From Pseudomonadota bacterium (GTDB lineage Bacteria > Pseudomonadota > Gammaproteobacteria > Steroidobacterales > Steroidobacteraceae), in the NCBI GenBank assembly GCA_018241445.1, contig JAFEDT010000012.1, positions 62,001 through 126,000 on the forward strand: a stretch of 64,000 bases of DNA, written 5' to 3'. The position numbers were made by a program, and so were the translations under genes. This document shows, piece after piece, positions 37,884 through 46,734 of the stretch. The notes under the pieces are model-generated. The model was not told the DNA's origin. It saw nothing but the letters and a program-made list of their open reading frames with translations, and made no database searches. Every line of letters starts with the position of its first letter. Positions within the stretch are counted from its first letter, which is position 1.

Positions 37884-38462
37884 CTAATGCCCGCCCTCAA
37901 CCAGCAGGCCGGCGTCGGCCAGGGCGCTCGCCAGCTGCGCCTCGATGCGCGCCGCGTCGGCGCGTGAGATGCGCTGCAGGTGCAGCGTCGGACCGCTCAG
38001 CACCTCCAGGCCGCGTTTGAGCACGCTGCCGGCGGCCCGGATACCCGCCTTGTGCTGGTCGAAACGCTCCGCCGGGGCATGGCGGCTCATGCCGACGTAG
38101 ACGCCCAGCGGCCCGCGGCGACGGTCGGCAAAGTCCAGCAGCACCAGGTAGATGTTGTAGCGGCCGCGCCGCGCGGCCTGGAAGCGCTGCGCGACCTCGT
38201 AGGCCTGGGGCAGCCAGTCGATGTGGCGCATCGGCAGCCACTCCGGGATCGAGGCGGCCGCGGCCCGCCACAACGCCGCCAGGTGGCTCTCGATGTGCAC
38301 CGCGAACTCACCGCGCATCCACAGTTCGTGGATGCAATGCGCGCCGCTGACGCCCTCGCCCGCCGCCAGCGCGGTGCGCAGTTGCTCTCGCAGTGCCGCT
38401 TCGCCCAACAACCGCAGCGGACGCGAGCCGGGCGACTGTCGGGCGCTGCGGCCGGCGGCCAT
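37884..38462 (-). CDS. GIY-YIG-like hypothetical protein
   Basis: A 192-residue soluble protein. The C-terminal part, YNIYLVLLDFADRRRG, then GVYVGMSRHAPAERFDQHKAG and a later Glu-containing helix, resembles a GIY-YIG nuclease core: the Y-I-Y/Y-V-G strands, the catalytic Arg, and the glutamate in RIEAQLA. The N-terminal 90 residues are unassigned and contain CIHELWMRGEF. The match is by eye only. The ATG at 38462 is taken, giving a seven-base gap after the transporter gene. It could act on nucleic acid, but activity is not implied. Confidence 0.55.
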   Translation of the reverse strand: MAAGRSARQSPGSRPLRLLGEAALREQLRTALAAGEGVSGAHCIHELWMRGEFAVHIESHLAALWRAAAASIPEWLPMRHIDWLPQAYEVAQRFQAARRGRYNIYLVLLDFADRRRGPLGVYVGMSRHAPAERFDQHKAGIRAAGSVLKRGLEVLSGPTLHLQRISRADAARIEAQLASALADAGLLVEGGH

Positions 38463-38469
38463 CTGCGGA

Positions 38470-39756
38470 TCAGTGCCGCTGACTGATCGCGGGCTGCCCG
38501 TCCGCCGCGCCCGCCCAGGCCGCGGCCAGCCAGATGGCTGCTCCCACCAGCACCGCAAGCGGCACCATCAACACGGCGCGACCCAGCGAGCTCAGGTCGG
38601 AGGCATAACCGATCAGGAAGGGTGACGGGACATCGCCCAGCAGGTGAATGCCGAACATGCTCAATGCCACCGCCGAGGCGCGCTCCCAAGGGGCGACCGC
38701 GTTGATGATCGCGGCATTGATGGGACCGGTGGAGAGGAACAGCAGCAGTTCCGCCGCGACGATCGCGGGATAGTAGGCCATCGGTGCGGCAGCCGTCAGG
38801 GCCACCATGGCGCAGGGCACTGCCAGCAGCGTGGCCCCGCCCGACAGCCACAGGTAGGCCTGCCGGGTTCGCTGAAGCAGCCAGTCTCCCAGCCAGCCGC
38901 CGGCAAAGGTGCCGATGAAGCCCGTGACGACCACGATGGTGCCGAAGCCTGTTGCGGCCTCCTGCGCAGGCACACCACGCACCCGTTGCAGAAAGGTTGG
39001 CATCCAGAACGCCAGTCCCCCCAGGGCAAAGGTGTAGGCCGCATATCCCAGCACGATCAGCATGAAATGCCGGCGACGCAGCAATGCGGCATAGACCGCC
39101 AGCGGTGTGGACGGTCTTGCGGGCGCCGCGCCCGGCAGGGCGTCCTGCGCGCCGCGGCGCGGGTCACGCAGCAGCAGCACCGCCCCCGCCAGCACCAGTC
39201 CCGGCGCACCAGCCATGAAGAACGCCGCGCGCCAGCCGAAATGATGTCCGACATAACCGCCGAGGATATAGCCGAGGGCGGACCCGACCGGGATAGCCGT
39301 GTTGAGTGCGGCGTAAACCCGGCCGCGTTTGCCCACGGGAAAGCAATCGGCCAACAGCGCCGGCGCCACGGCGACGAAGGCGGCCTCCCCGATGCCGACG
39401 AAGGCGCGGGCGGCGAGCAATTGCCGGTAGTCGGCCGCGAAGCCGGACAGCAGGGTCGCCAGGCTCCAGATCAGCACGCCCGCCGCGATCGGCCGCGTGC
39501 GCACTCCCCGATCGCCCCAGGCGCCGAACAACGGCGCCGTGCAGGTGTAGACCAGCATGAACGCCGGAACCAGCGTGCCGAGCTGGGTGTCGCTCAGGTG
39601 CATGGACGACTGCAGGTCCGGCGCCAGCGGCGCGACCACGTAGCGATCCAGGTAGTTGAGCAGGTTGATGGCGCTCAATACCGCGAGCGACCAACCCGCG
39701 GCGGTGCGCGAAACCGTGGCTGCATTCGCGGTTGCTGGTGCGGGCGATCCGGTCAC
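38470..39756 (-). CDS. MFS transporter (spinster-like)
   Basis: A 428-residue major facilitator with about 12 membrane segments. Early motifs are SAINLLNYLDRYVVAPLAP and the cytoplasmic loop GAWGDRGVRTRPIAAG. The whole resembles the spinster-like group that is common in sphingomonads and Steroidobacter-type bacteria and is often near TonB receptors. Substrate cannot be told. Starts at a GTG, with no ATG nearby. Confidence 0.87.
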   Translation of the reverse strand: MTGSPAPATANAATVSRTAAGWSLAVLSAINLLNYLDRYVVAPLAPDLQSSMHLSDTQLGTLVPAFMLVYTCTAPLFGAWGDRGVRTRPIAAGVLIWSLATLLSGFAADYRQLLAARAFVGIGEAAFVAVAPALLADCFPVGKRGRVYAALNTAIPVGSALGYILGGYVGHHFGWRAAFFMAGAPGLVLAGAVLLLRDPRRGAQDALPGAAPARPSTPLAVYAALLRRRHFMLIVLGYAAYTFALGGLAFWMPTFLQRVRGVPAQEAATGFGTIVVVTGFIGTFAGGWLGDWLLQRTRQAYLWLSGGATLLAVPCAMVALTAAAPMAYYPAIVAAELLLFLSTGPINAAIINAVAPWERASAVALSMFGIHLLGDVPSPFLIGYASDLSSLGRAVLMVPLAVLVGAAIWLAAAWAGAADGQPAISQRH

Positions 39757-39796
39757 GCCGGCAACTGTAACCGTTAGCCTCGGGTCAGTGCGAGCT

Positions 39797-40585
39797 TCAG
39801 ACCAGCGCGAGCTTCAGACGCTCCAGGTACTGGCGAACAGGCTCGCGGTAACCCTCGCTGCTGGTCACCGTGGTGCCGCCGGCCATCACCAGGATGAAGT
39901 CCCCGCGCGGCGTGCGGCTGACCTCGCGTACGTGTCGCATGTTGCTCAGGCACGAGCGGCTGATGCGCAGCATCGGCTGGCCCTGGAAGGACCTCTCCGC
40001 CTGCTGCAGCGTGCTGCGGGCGTGGAACGACTCCCGTCCCACGATCAGGCGCACGTAGTTGCGGTCCGCCTCCACCAACTCCACCTGCGTCACGTCCAGC
40101 ATGTGCATCCTGCCACCTGACTCGGCCAGCACACGCGGCTGTTCCCCTGAGCGCACATGCGCCTGGCTCTCCAGCCGCGCCAGCAGGCTCTCGAGCGCCG
40201 CGTGGCGATCGAGCCCGGCGGCGGTCCCGCTGCGGCGCCGAACGCGGTCGACGGTGGCCTGGAAGCGCGCCTCGTCAAAGGGTTTGAGCAGGTAGTCGAC
40301 TGCGCTGACCTCGAAGGCCTCCAGCGCATAGTGATCGTAGGCGGTCACGAACACGATCAGGGGCAGGGTCGCCGGGTCCAGCGAACGTGCCAGCTGCATC
40401 CCGGTCATTGCATCCATCTGGATGTCCAGGAACAACAGTTGGGGTGGCCGCGCCCTGATGGCCTGCAGCGCCGTGGGGGCATCGCCGTACTCGCCTGCCA
40501 CGCGCAGGTCCGGCTCGCGCGCGCAGCATTCGCGCACCGCGCGCCGTGCCGCCGGCTCGTCGTCGACAATGATGACATCCATCAT
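39797..40585 (-). CDS. LytTR-family response regulator
   Basis: A 262-residue regulator. The receiver (1-120) has the acidic pair in IIVDDEPAARR, the phospho-acceptor Asp54 in LFLDIQMDAM, and KPFDEARF. The C-terminal LytTR DNA-binding domain (about 155-255) has VELVEADRNYVRLIV and RISRSCLSNMRHVREV. It overlaps the sensor gene (ATGATG), and together they make a LytS/LytR-type pair. Targets are unknown; no gene next to it is an obvious member of a LytTR regulon. Confidence 0.92.
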   Translation of the reverse strand: MMDVIIVDDEPAARRAVRECCAREPDLRVAGEYGDAPTALQAIRARPPQLLFLDIQMDAMTGMQLARSLDPATLPLIVFVTAYDHYALEAFEVSAVDYLLKPFDEARFQATVDRVRRRSGTAAGLDRHAALESLLARLESQAHVRSGEQPRVLAESGGRMHMLDVTQVELVEADRNYVRLIVGRESFHARSTLQQAERSFQGQPMLRISRSCLSNMRHVREVSRTPRGDFILVMAGGTTVTSSEGYREPVRQYLERLKLALV

Positions 40586-41817
40586 CGGCCCTGCTCCGCG
40601 GCTGCCAGCTCACCGCCAGGGCCGTCGCGCAGCAAGGGCAGGTGGATGCACGACTCCCACAGGTCCTCGCGCACCGCCTGGGCAGTGAACTGCGCCTGCG
40701 CGCCGAACTGCACCTCCAGGCGCTGGCGCACGTTGGAGAGGCCGACCCCGTGCGCGCCAGCAGCCCGGCCACGGGCTATGGTGTTGCGCACACACAGCGC
40801 CACTCTTTCGCCTTGTGTCACGACCTCCACCTGGATCAGCACCGGTCCTTCGTGCCCGGCCAGGCCGTGCACGACGGCATTCTCCACCAGGGGCTGCACA
40901 ATCAGGCTGGGCACCCAGGCGCGCGGCAGTTCTGCCGGACCCGGCACCACGACCGTGAGCCGGTCGGCGAAGCGCTCCTTCTGCAGCTTCAGGTACAGGC
41001 CGACGAACTGGACTTCGTCGGTCACGGTCGAAAACTCACGGCTGCCCGCGTTCAACAGGCGCCGCAGCAAGTCGCCGAGCTGCACCACCATGGCCTGCGC
41101 GGCTGGCGGGTCCCACACGATCTGGCCGCGGATGGTGTGCAGCAGGTTGAACAGGGTGTGCGGCGAGAGCTGCGCGCGCAACGTCGCGAGGTGCGCCTGT
41201 GTCAGCGCCCGCTCCAGCGCCGCCGAGCGTGACTGTGCATCCCGCATCCGCTGGTGAAAGCTCAGGCCATTGACCAGGGCCAGTCCGAAGCCGTAGGTCA
41301 CGAGGAAATTGGTGGCGCTGGCGAGCCAGACCGCCAGCTCACTGCCGGCAAAGTACATCCGCCAGCCCTGCCAGGCGGCCGAGTGCATCTGGGCCTGGTA
41401 GTACATGTCCGGGTGCAGCGGCTCCAGGAGCTTCTCCGACACCATCATGAGGGGCGACGCCGACAGCACCACCAGCAGCGCCAGGCCCAGCTGCAGCGGC
41501 AGGCGCCGGGCCCAGGGTGTCCAGCCCATTCGCAGCGAGCGCCACACGCACAGGACAAAGAGCGGGTACAGCAGCAGGTGCTGCAGCAGGCGCGCGTCCG
41601 CACTCGCATAGACGTGTTGCACATTCTTCTGCGACAGGCTCAGCTGCATGCCATAGGCATACATCACATTGGATACCGCGACGTACACCCAGAACGCGGT
41701 CAGGAGCCACAGGTAGGGGCGGAATCCCGCCGCGAAGACTGCAGCGGGAGCGGCAGCCTGCCGCGCCGCCTGGGTGGCCGGCCGGGAAGCAATCCGATCA
41801 AGCGATATTGCGTTCAT
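40582..41817 (-). CDS. LytS/YehU-type sensor histidine kinase
   Basis: A 411-residue kinase. Membrane segments occupy about residues 30-190. They are followed by a coiled helix and the phosphorylated His in AQLSPHTLFNLLH, and by an HATPase with PLVENAVVHGLAG and GVGLSNVRQRLEVQFG. It lacks a large extracellular domain, so the signal may be sensed within the membrane. Stop overlaps the response regulator start. Confidence 0.9.
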   Translation of the reverse strand: MNAISLDRIASRPATQAARQAAAPAAVFAAGFRPYLWLLTAFWVYVAVSNVMYAYGMQLSLSQKNVQHVYASADARLLQHLLLYPLFVLCVWRSLRMGWTPWARRLPLQLGLALLVVLSASPLMMVSEKLLEPLHPDMYYQAQMHSAAWQGWRMYFAGSELAVWLASATNFLVTYGFGLALVNGLSFHQRMRDAQSRSAALERALTQAHLATLRAQLSPHTLFNLLHTIRGQIVWDPPAAQAMVVQLGDLLRRLLNAGSREFSTVTDEVQFVGLYLKLQKERFADRLTVVVPGPAELPRAWVPSLIVQPLVENAVVHGLAGHEGPVLIQVEVVTQGERVALCVRNTIARGRAAGAHGVGLSNVRQRLEVQFGAQAQFTAQAVREDLWESCIHLPLLRDGPGGELAAAEQGR

Positions 41818-42153
41818 GCGCCCTAGCCTACCCCCAAACAGGCCCTGCCGGCCCGCGGGGGGCGACCGGCGGGGACAGAACCGTCGTGGCGCGGGACGAA
41901 TGCGGGGCCACCGGCCGGTACCGGCAGCAACGCCCCTCTCCCGCGCGCGCGCACTGGGACGAGGCGCTGGATCGGCCTGCCCTGCCGCCCCGCGGCTGTG
42001 TCACGACCCGACCGCCAGCGAGGTACGAATACGTCGCCCGGCGGGATCAACGCGTGATCGGCCACCTTCGCAACGCCAGCGCGGGCGCGCTTCATATGCA
42101 CCGCCGGCAACACCGGCGCGAACTGCAGAACCAACACCCGCAAGGAGACCCTC
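41818..42153. other. Intergenic region between the sensor kinase and urcA-family genes
   Basis: A GC-rich 336-base divergent gap with many short inverted GC repeats. It must hold promoters for both sides, but no confident -35/-10 was found. CAAGGAGA just before the UrcA start is the only clear signal. No gene is seen. Confidence 0.45.
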
Positions 42154-42519
42154 ATGAATCGCATCCACCTGCGCAACCTGGCTGGCTCACGACTGCTGCC
42201 CGCCGCCTTCGCCATCGTGACGCTCGGCACCGGCGCACTCGCCCAGGCCGGCGGGCCCACCGCCGCCACCGCCACCATCACGCGTACCGCGACGGTCGGC
42301 TACAGCGACCTGAACCTGTCCACCGAGCAGGGCAATCACGCACTGTTCCAGCGCCTCACGCTGGCGGCCAGCAATGTCTGCCCGGTGGAGGACATCCGCG
42401 ACCTCGTCGCCATGCAGGACGCCCGTGCCTGCAGGAGCAATGCCCTCAAGCAGGCGGTCAGCGACCTGCACAACGAGCGCCTGGCCGCGATCCTGCGCCA
42501 CTCCAGGGCCGCGGGATGA
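42154..42519 (+). CDS. UrcA family protein
   Basis: A 121-residue secreted protein with a signal peptide (cleaved near ALAQA). The mature part shows the UrcA pattern: a strand with ATVGYSDLNLSTEQG, a helix ALFQRLTLAASNVC, and a second cysteine in DARACRSNAL, the two Cys likely forming a disulfide. The family is widespread in sphingomonads and xanthomonads, and its function is unknown. Strong Shine-Dalgarno (AAGGAGA). Confidence 0.87.
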   Translation: MNRIHLRNLAGSRLLPAAFAIVTLGTGALAQAGGPTAATATITRTATVGYSDLNLSTEQGNHALFQRLTLAASNVCPVEDIRDLVAMQDARACRSNALKQAVSDLHNERLAAILRHSRAAG

Positions 42520-42529
42520 GCCGCAACCT

Positions 42530-42559
42530 CCTGGCAGGCCCGTGTATGGGCCTGCCAGG
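42530..42559 (+). terminator. Perfect 12-bp hairpin after the urcA-family gene
   Basis: CCTGGCAGGCCC (42530-42541), loop GTGTAT, GGGCCTGCCAGG (42548-42559), ten bases after the stop. It is very stable but has no U-tract, so it may stabilise the 3' end more than terminate. Confidence 0.55.
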
Positions 42560-42628
42560 ACGGACCCCCGGGAACCTCGTTCCAATGGGCTACCTGGGAC
42601 ACCGCACCACCTTGCTAAGATCCCGCCT

Positions 42629-42654
42629 GCGCCCGGCCACTGTGGGCCGGGCGC
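42629..42654 (+). repeat. 10-bp inverted repeat in the maoC leader
   Basis: GCGCCCGGCC (42629-42638), loop ACTGTG, GGCCGGGCGC (42645-42654). It ends 24 bases before the ATG at 42679 and probably folds in the mRNA leader, unless transcription starts downstream of it. Confidence 0.5.
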
Positions 42655-42678
42655 CTCAGCGGTTGCGGGGAAGCGGGA

Positions 42679-43143
42679 ATGTCCGAAGGAAAGATGAGTC
42701 TGGCGGAGCTTCCGGGCCTGGTCGGCCAGGAGGTCGGGGTATCCTCATGGGTCACCCTCGACCAGCAGAAGATCCAGGAGTTTGCGCACTGTACCGGCGA
42801 TCACCAGTGGATCCACGTCGACCAGGAACGTGCAGCACGTGAAAGCCCGTTCGGCGGCACGGTTGCCCACGGGTTCCTGACACTCTCGGTGCTCGCCCCC
42901 ACGGCGCTGGAGGTGATGCTGGCGCGCGTGGCCCCCCGGTCGGTGGTGATCTACGCCATCGAAAAAATACGCTTCATGGCGCCGGTGCGCTCCGGCAAGC
43001 GGGTGCGCAACCGCGTCAAGCTGGTCGCGGCGCAGGACAAGGGCAACAACCGCTACCTGGTGACGACGCGCAACACCATGGAGATCGAGGACGAGATCAA
43101 GGCGGCCCTGGTGGGTAATACCGTCGCCGTCTTCATCGGCTGA
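42679..43143 (+). CDS. MaoC-like hot-dog dehydratase
   Basis: A 154-residue single hot-dog domain. The hydratase motif is intact: FAHCTGDHQWIHVD with the catalytic Asp and His, followed by SPFGGTVAHGFLTLSVL. Such proteins hydrate enoyl-CoA thioesters (NodN-like group), and the acyl-CoA substrate is not known. A second in-frame ATG at 42694 follows GAAGGAAAG and could be the start. Confidence 0.88.
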   Translation: MSEGKMSLAELPGLVGQEVGVSSWVTLDQQKIQEFAHCTGDHQWIHVDQERAARESPFGGTVAHGFLTLSVLAPTALEVMLARVAPRSVVIYAIEKIRFMAPVRSGKRVRNRVKLVAAQDKGNNRYLVTTRNTMEIEDEIKAALVGNTVAVFIG

Positions 43144-43151
43144 AGCAGTCC

Positions 43152-45563
43152 TCAGGCGCGCATGCGCGCACCCGGGCTGTCGAACGGTGGCGCAGCCTGC
43201 AGCAGCGCCGCCCGACGCTCGCCAAGGATCTCGATCTCGAATCCCTCGCGTGCAGTGGCGAGGCCCGCCGGCACGTAGCCCAGGGCAAGCGACCGTCCCA
43301 CCCGGTGTCCCCAGGCACCCGAGGTGACCCAGCCCACCACCTTGCCGGCGTGCCAGATTGGCTCATCCCCTGCCGCGTCCGCATCCCGCGCGTCGACTGC
43401 GAATGTCGCCAGTCGCCGCGCCCCCCCACTGGCGCGCTCGGCGAGGGCTGCCTCGCGGCCTACGAAGGCGCCCCTGGAGACGTCGACGAAGCGCGCCAGG
43501 CCCGCCTCCTGTGGTCCGTAGATGGGACGGTACTCCCGCGCCCAGGTGCCGAAGCTCTTCTCGATGCGCATGCAGTTGAGTGCGCGGCCGCCGAAGTCGC
43601 GCATGCCATGCGCCGCCCCTGCTTCGTGCAGCAGGTCGTAGAGCGCGCGCTGGTAGTCTGCGGTGACCCAGATCTCGTAACCCAGCTCGCCGGTGAAGCT
43701 GATGCGCCCCAGCAGCGCCGGGATCATGCCGATATCGACCCGGCGGAAGGACAGGAACGGAAAGGCCGTGCCGGACAGGTCGGTACGCGTCAGCGCTTGC
43801 AGGATCTCGCGCGAACGCGGTCCGGCCACCGACAGGCCGACGTACTCCACGGCGCACGGCCGCACCTGCACGCCCGCCGGCGGCGGGTGGCGCTCGAACC
43901 AGCGCAGGTAGTAGCTCTCCGCGGCATAGGTGCAGATCAGGAATATCCGCTGCGCCTCGAGGCGGCACAGTGTGAAATCGCCGATCAGCTTGCCGCGCTC
44001 GTTGAGCATCGGGCTCAGGACAATGCGCCCGACCGCGGGTATGCGGTTGGCCATGATCGAGGACAGCCATGCTTCGGCCCCGGCGCCGGTGATCTCGAAC
44101 TTGCCGTAGTTGGAAATCTCCAGCAGGCCGGCGGCGCTGCTGACGGTGCGGCACTCCGCGGCGACGTGTTCGTGAGCATTGGAGCGGTGAAAAGTGATGT
44201 CCTCGCGGGCTTCGGCGGCGCTGGGCGCGAACCACAGCGGGTGCTCCAGCGTGCAGTACTCACCGAACACGGCGTGGCGCGCGGCCAGCCGTTCGTAGAT
44301 CGGCGTGGTGCGCAGCGGCCGTGCCGCCGGCAGGTCCTCGTTGGGAAAGCGGATGCGGAAGCGGCGCGAATAGTTCTCGCGCACCTTGCAGTTGGTATAA
44401 GCGACAGTGGCCCAGGCGCCATAGCGCGCCACGTCCATGGCCCACACGTCAGCGCCGGGGTCGCCATCGACCATCCACTGCGCCAGCGTCAATCCCACTC
44501 CTCCTCCCTGGCTGAAGCCGGCCATGACGCCGCAGGCGACCCAGAAGTTCTTCAAGCCGCGCACCGGTCCCACCAGCGGATTGCCGTCGGGAGCGAAGGT
44601 GAAGGGCCCGTTCACGACCTTGCGGATGCCGACCTCCCCCAGCGCCGGGAAGTGCTCGAATCCCACCGTCAGCGAGGGCGCGATGCGCTCCAGGTCGTTG
44701 GGCAGCAGGCTCTGCGCAAAGTCCCATGGTGTCGACTGCGGCGACCAGGGTACGCCGGCGCGCTCGTAAGTGCCCAGCAGCATGCCGCCACGCTCCTGGC
44801 GGGTATAGATCTCGCCCTCGAAGTCGATGCAGTGCAGCTGCTCCTTCTGCCCCTTCAACTGCGGCAGATCCTCGGTGATCAGGTACTGGTGTTCCATGGC
44901 CAGGATCGGCAGTTCGAGCCCCGCCATGCGCCCCACCTCGCGTGCCCACAGGCCGCCGGCGTTGACGACATGCTCGGCGTGCACCGTACCTTGCTCGGTC
45001 ACCACGTCCCAGCCGCCGTCGGCGCGGGCCTTCAGGTCGAGCACGCGATTGTGGCGCACGATCTGCGCGCCGCCCTGCTGCGCAGCCTTGGCGTAGGCCT
45101 GGGTGACGCCGTAGGGATCGACGTGCCCCTCGATCGGATCGTACAGGCCGCCGACGAAGTGCTCGCGGTTCATCAGCGGGAACAGCCGCTGCGCCTCGTC
45201 CACCGACAGCAGTTCCAGCTCCATGCCCAGGTAGCGTCCGCGTGCCTGCGTCATTTTCAGCCAGTCCATGCGCTCGCGCGTTCCGGCCAGCATGACGCCG
45301 CCGGTGAGGTGCATGCCGCAGGACTGCCCGGTAGCCGCCTCCAGCTCCCGGTACAGGTTGATCGTGTACTGCTGCAGGCGCGCGACGTTGGGGTCGCCGT
45401 TGACGGTGTGCATGCCGCCGGCGGCATGCCAGGTGGAGCCGCAGGTCAGCTCACCCCGCTCGATCAGCAGCACATCGCGCCAGCCGGCGCGGGTGAGGTG
45501 GTAGAGCACGCTTACCCCGACCACTCCACCACCGATCACCACCACGCGGGCATGGGAAACCAA
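43152..45563 (-). CDS. Dimethylglycine/sarcosine dehydrogenase-like flavoprotein with GcvT domain
   Basis: An 803-residue enzyme. The N-terminal FAD domain has VVVIGGGVVGVSVLYHLTRAG and CGSTWHAAGGMH, where the histidine is at the position that binds FAD covalently in dimethylglycine dehydrogenase. A DAO-type domain runs to about 400. The second half is an aminomethyltransferase (GcvT) fold with SNYGKFEITGAGAEAWL and GRISFTGELGYEIWV, which binds folate in relatives. The likely reaction is oxidative demethylation of an N-methyl amino acid, passing the one-carbon unit to tetrahydrofolate. The TTG at 45563 has AGGAG eight bases ahead. Confidence 0.86.
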   Translation of the reverse strand: MVSHARVVVIGGGVVGVSVLYHLTRAGWRDVLLIERGELTCGSTWHAAGGMHTVNGDPNVARLQQYTINLYRELEAATGQSCGMHLTGGVMLAGTRERMDWLKMTQARGRYLGMELELLSVDEAQRLFPLMNREHFVGGLYDPIEGHVDPYGVTQAYAKAAQQGGAQIVRHNRVLDLKARADGGWDVVTEQGTVHAEHVVNAGGLWAREVGRMAGLELPILAMEHQYLITEDLPQLKGQKEQLHCIDFEGEIYTRQERGGMLLGTYERAGVPWSPQSTPWDFAQSLLPNDLERIAPSLTVGFEHFPALGEVGIRKVVNGPFTFAPDGNPLVGPVRGLKNFWVACGVMAGFSQGGGVGLTLAQWMVDGDPGADVWAMDVARYGAWATVAYTNCKVRENYSRRFRIRFPNEDLPAARPLRTTPIYERLAARHAVFGEYCTLEHPLWFAPSAAEAREDITFHRSNAHEHVAAECRTVSSAAGLLEISNYGKFEITGAGAEAWLSSIMANRIPAVGRIVLSPMLNERGKLIGDFTLCRLEAQRIFLICTYAAESYYLRWFERHPPPAGVQVRPCAVEYVGLSVAGPRSREILQALTRTDLSGTAFPFLSFRRVDIGMIPALLGRISFTGELGYEIWVTADYQRALYDLLHEAGAAHGMRDFGGRALNCMRIEKSFGTWAREYRPIYGPQEAGLARFVDVSRGAFVGREAALAERASGGARRLATFAVDARDADAAGDEPIWHAGKVVGWVTSGAWGHRVGRSLALGYVPAGLATAREGFEIEILGERRAALLQAAPPFDSPGARMRA

Positions 45564-45584
45564 TGCACGTCTCCTGGTCTTGCG

Positions 45585-46562
45585 TTATTCGTTGGATACG
45601 GCCAGCTGCACGGTCGGGCCGGCCAGCGGCGCACCGGCCTGGGGCGCGGTCCCGAATCGCTCGATCAGCCACGAGCGGAACATGGCGATGGCCGGATCTC
45701 CAAGCCCTTCGGGGTGGGTGGTCAGGTAGTAGCCGTAGCCATTCTCCAGCGCCATGTCGTAGGGGCGCACCAGCCGCCCGGCGCGGATTTCCTCGGCAAA
45801 CAGGCTGGCATCCAGCACCGCCAGTCCCTGTCCGCCGAGCGCGTACTGCGCGGCGAGCACCGCCGTGTCGACCACCAGCCCGCGCTCCACATTGACGCCG
45901 GCGAGGTTCAGGTGCCGCACGAACTGCGCCCAGCCGTGATGGCGCGGCTGGTCGGCGAGCCTGACATGCACCAGCTCGTTGGCTTCGATGAAGGCCGCAA
46001 GGTCCTTGCCGGCATGCGCCGCGGCGAGCGAGGGATGACACAGGATCGACAGCCGCACGGGCCACAGCAGGTCGGTGATGCGATCGGTCACCTCCGGCCG
46101 CGAGTACACCACCGCGACGTCCACGTCGCCGAGCGGCGGACCCACGCCGTGGGGGCTGACCAGGTCGATGTCCACCCCGGTGCTGGTGCGGCGGAAATCC
46201 CGCAGCAGCGGCATCGCGAGCTGCACCGCGAAACTCGGCGGCATCTGCACCCGCAGTGTGCGCTGCGCCGGGGCGCCCTCGTTGCGGATGTCATCCAGCG
46301 CGTACTCCAGGCGGTCGAAGGATTTGACCACCGCCGGCAACAGGTGCTGCCCGGCCCGGGTCAGCGTCAGGGCGTGCGGCCGGCGTTCGAACAACTGCAC
46401 ACCCAGCAGGCGCTCCAGTGCGATCACATGGCGCGACAGGGCGCTCTGCGAGATCAGCAGCGCGTTGGCGGCAGCCGTGAAGCTGCCGTGCCTGGCCACG
46501 CCCTCGAAGGCGCGCAGGGCATTCAGCGGCAGCCAGCGCCGCTCGATGGTTCTTTTCTGCAT
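45585..46562 (-). CDS. LysR-family regulator (GcvA-like)
   Basis: A 325-residue LysR protein with the helix-turn-helix at about 14-70 (LNALRAFEGVARHGSFTAAANALLISQSALSRHV in outline) and a ligand-binding domain after it. The start LPLNALRAFE and the HVIALERLLGVQLFERRPHALTLT segment recall GcvA, which controls glycine cleavage in E. coli. It ends 21 bases before the dimethylglycine dehydrogenase-like gene, so it may control it, and is divergent from an enolase-superfamily gene. Confidence 0.9.
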   Translation of the reverse strand: MQKRTIERRWLPLNALRAFEGVARHGSFTAAANALLISQSALSRHVIALERLLGVQLFERRPHALTLTRAGQHLLPAVVKSFDRLEYALDDIRNEGAPAQRTLRVQMPPSFAVQLAMPLLRDFRRTSTGVDIDLVSPHGVGPPLGDVDVAVVYSRPEVTDRITDLLWPVRLSILCHPSLAAAHAGKDLAAFIEANELVHVRLADQPRHHGWAQFVRHLNLAGVNVERGLVVDTAVLAAQYALGGQGLAVLDASLFAEEIRAGRLVRPYDMALENGYGYYLTTHPEGLGDPAIAMFRSWLIERFGTAPQAGAPLAGPTVQLAVSNE

Positions 46563-46734
46563 GGGGTTGATCCTCTCCCAGCTGACAGCCTCGCGCCAGA
46601 CCGGCGCTTAGCTCCAATGCCTTTTTTCGATGTCCTCAGAAGAAATCTCGGCTTCCGTCGCCTCCGGCCACCGTGGGATCGTGCGTCGCGGGCTCACCGC
46701 GGCATCGCCAGGGTCAGCCGTCAGGACTACGAGC

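Noticed and set aside
42530..42559. Firm intrinsic terminator call for U-less hairpins (also at 52380 and 24055)
   Set aside because: The stems are perfect but there is no U-tract, so they are listed with modest confidence and not as proven terminators.
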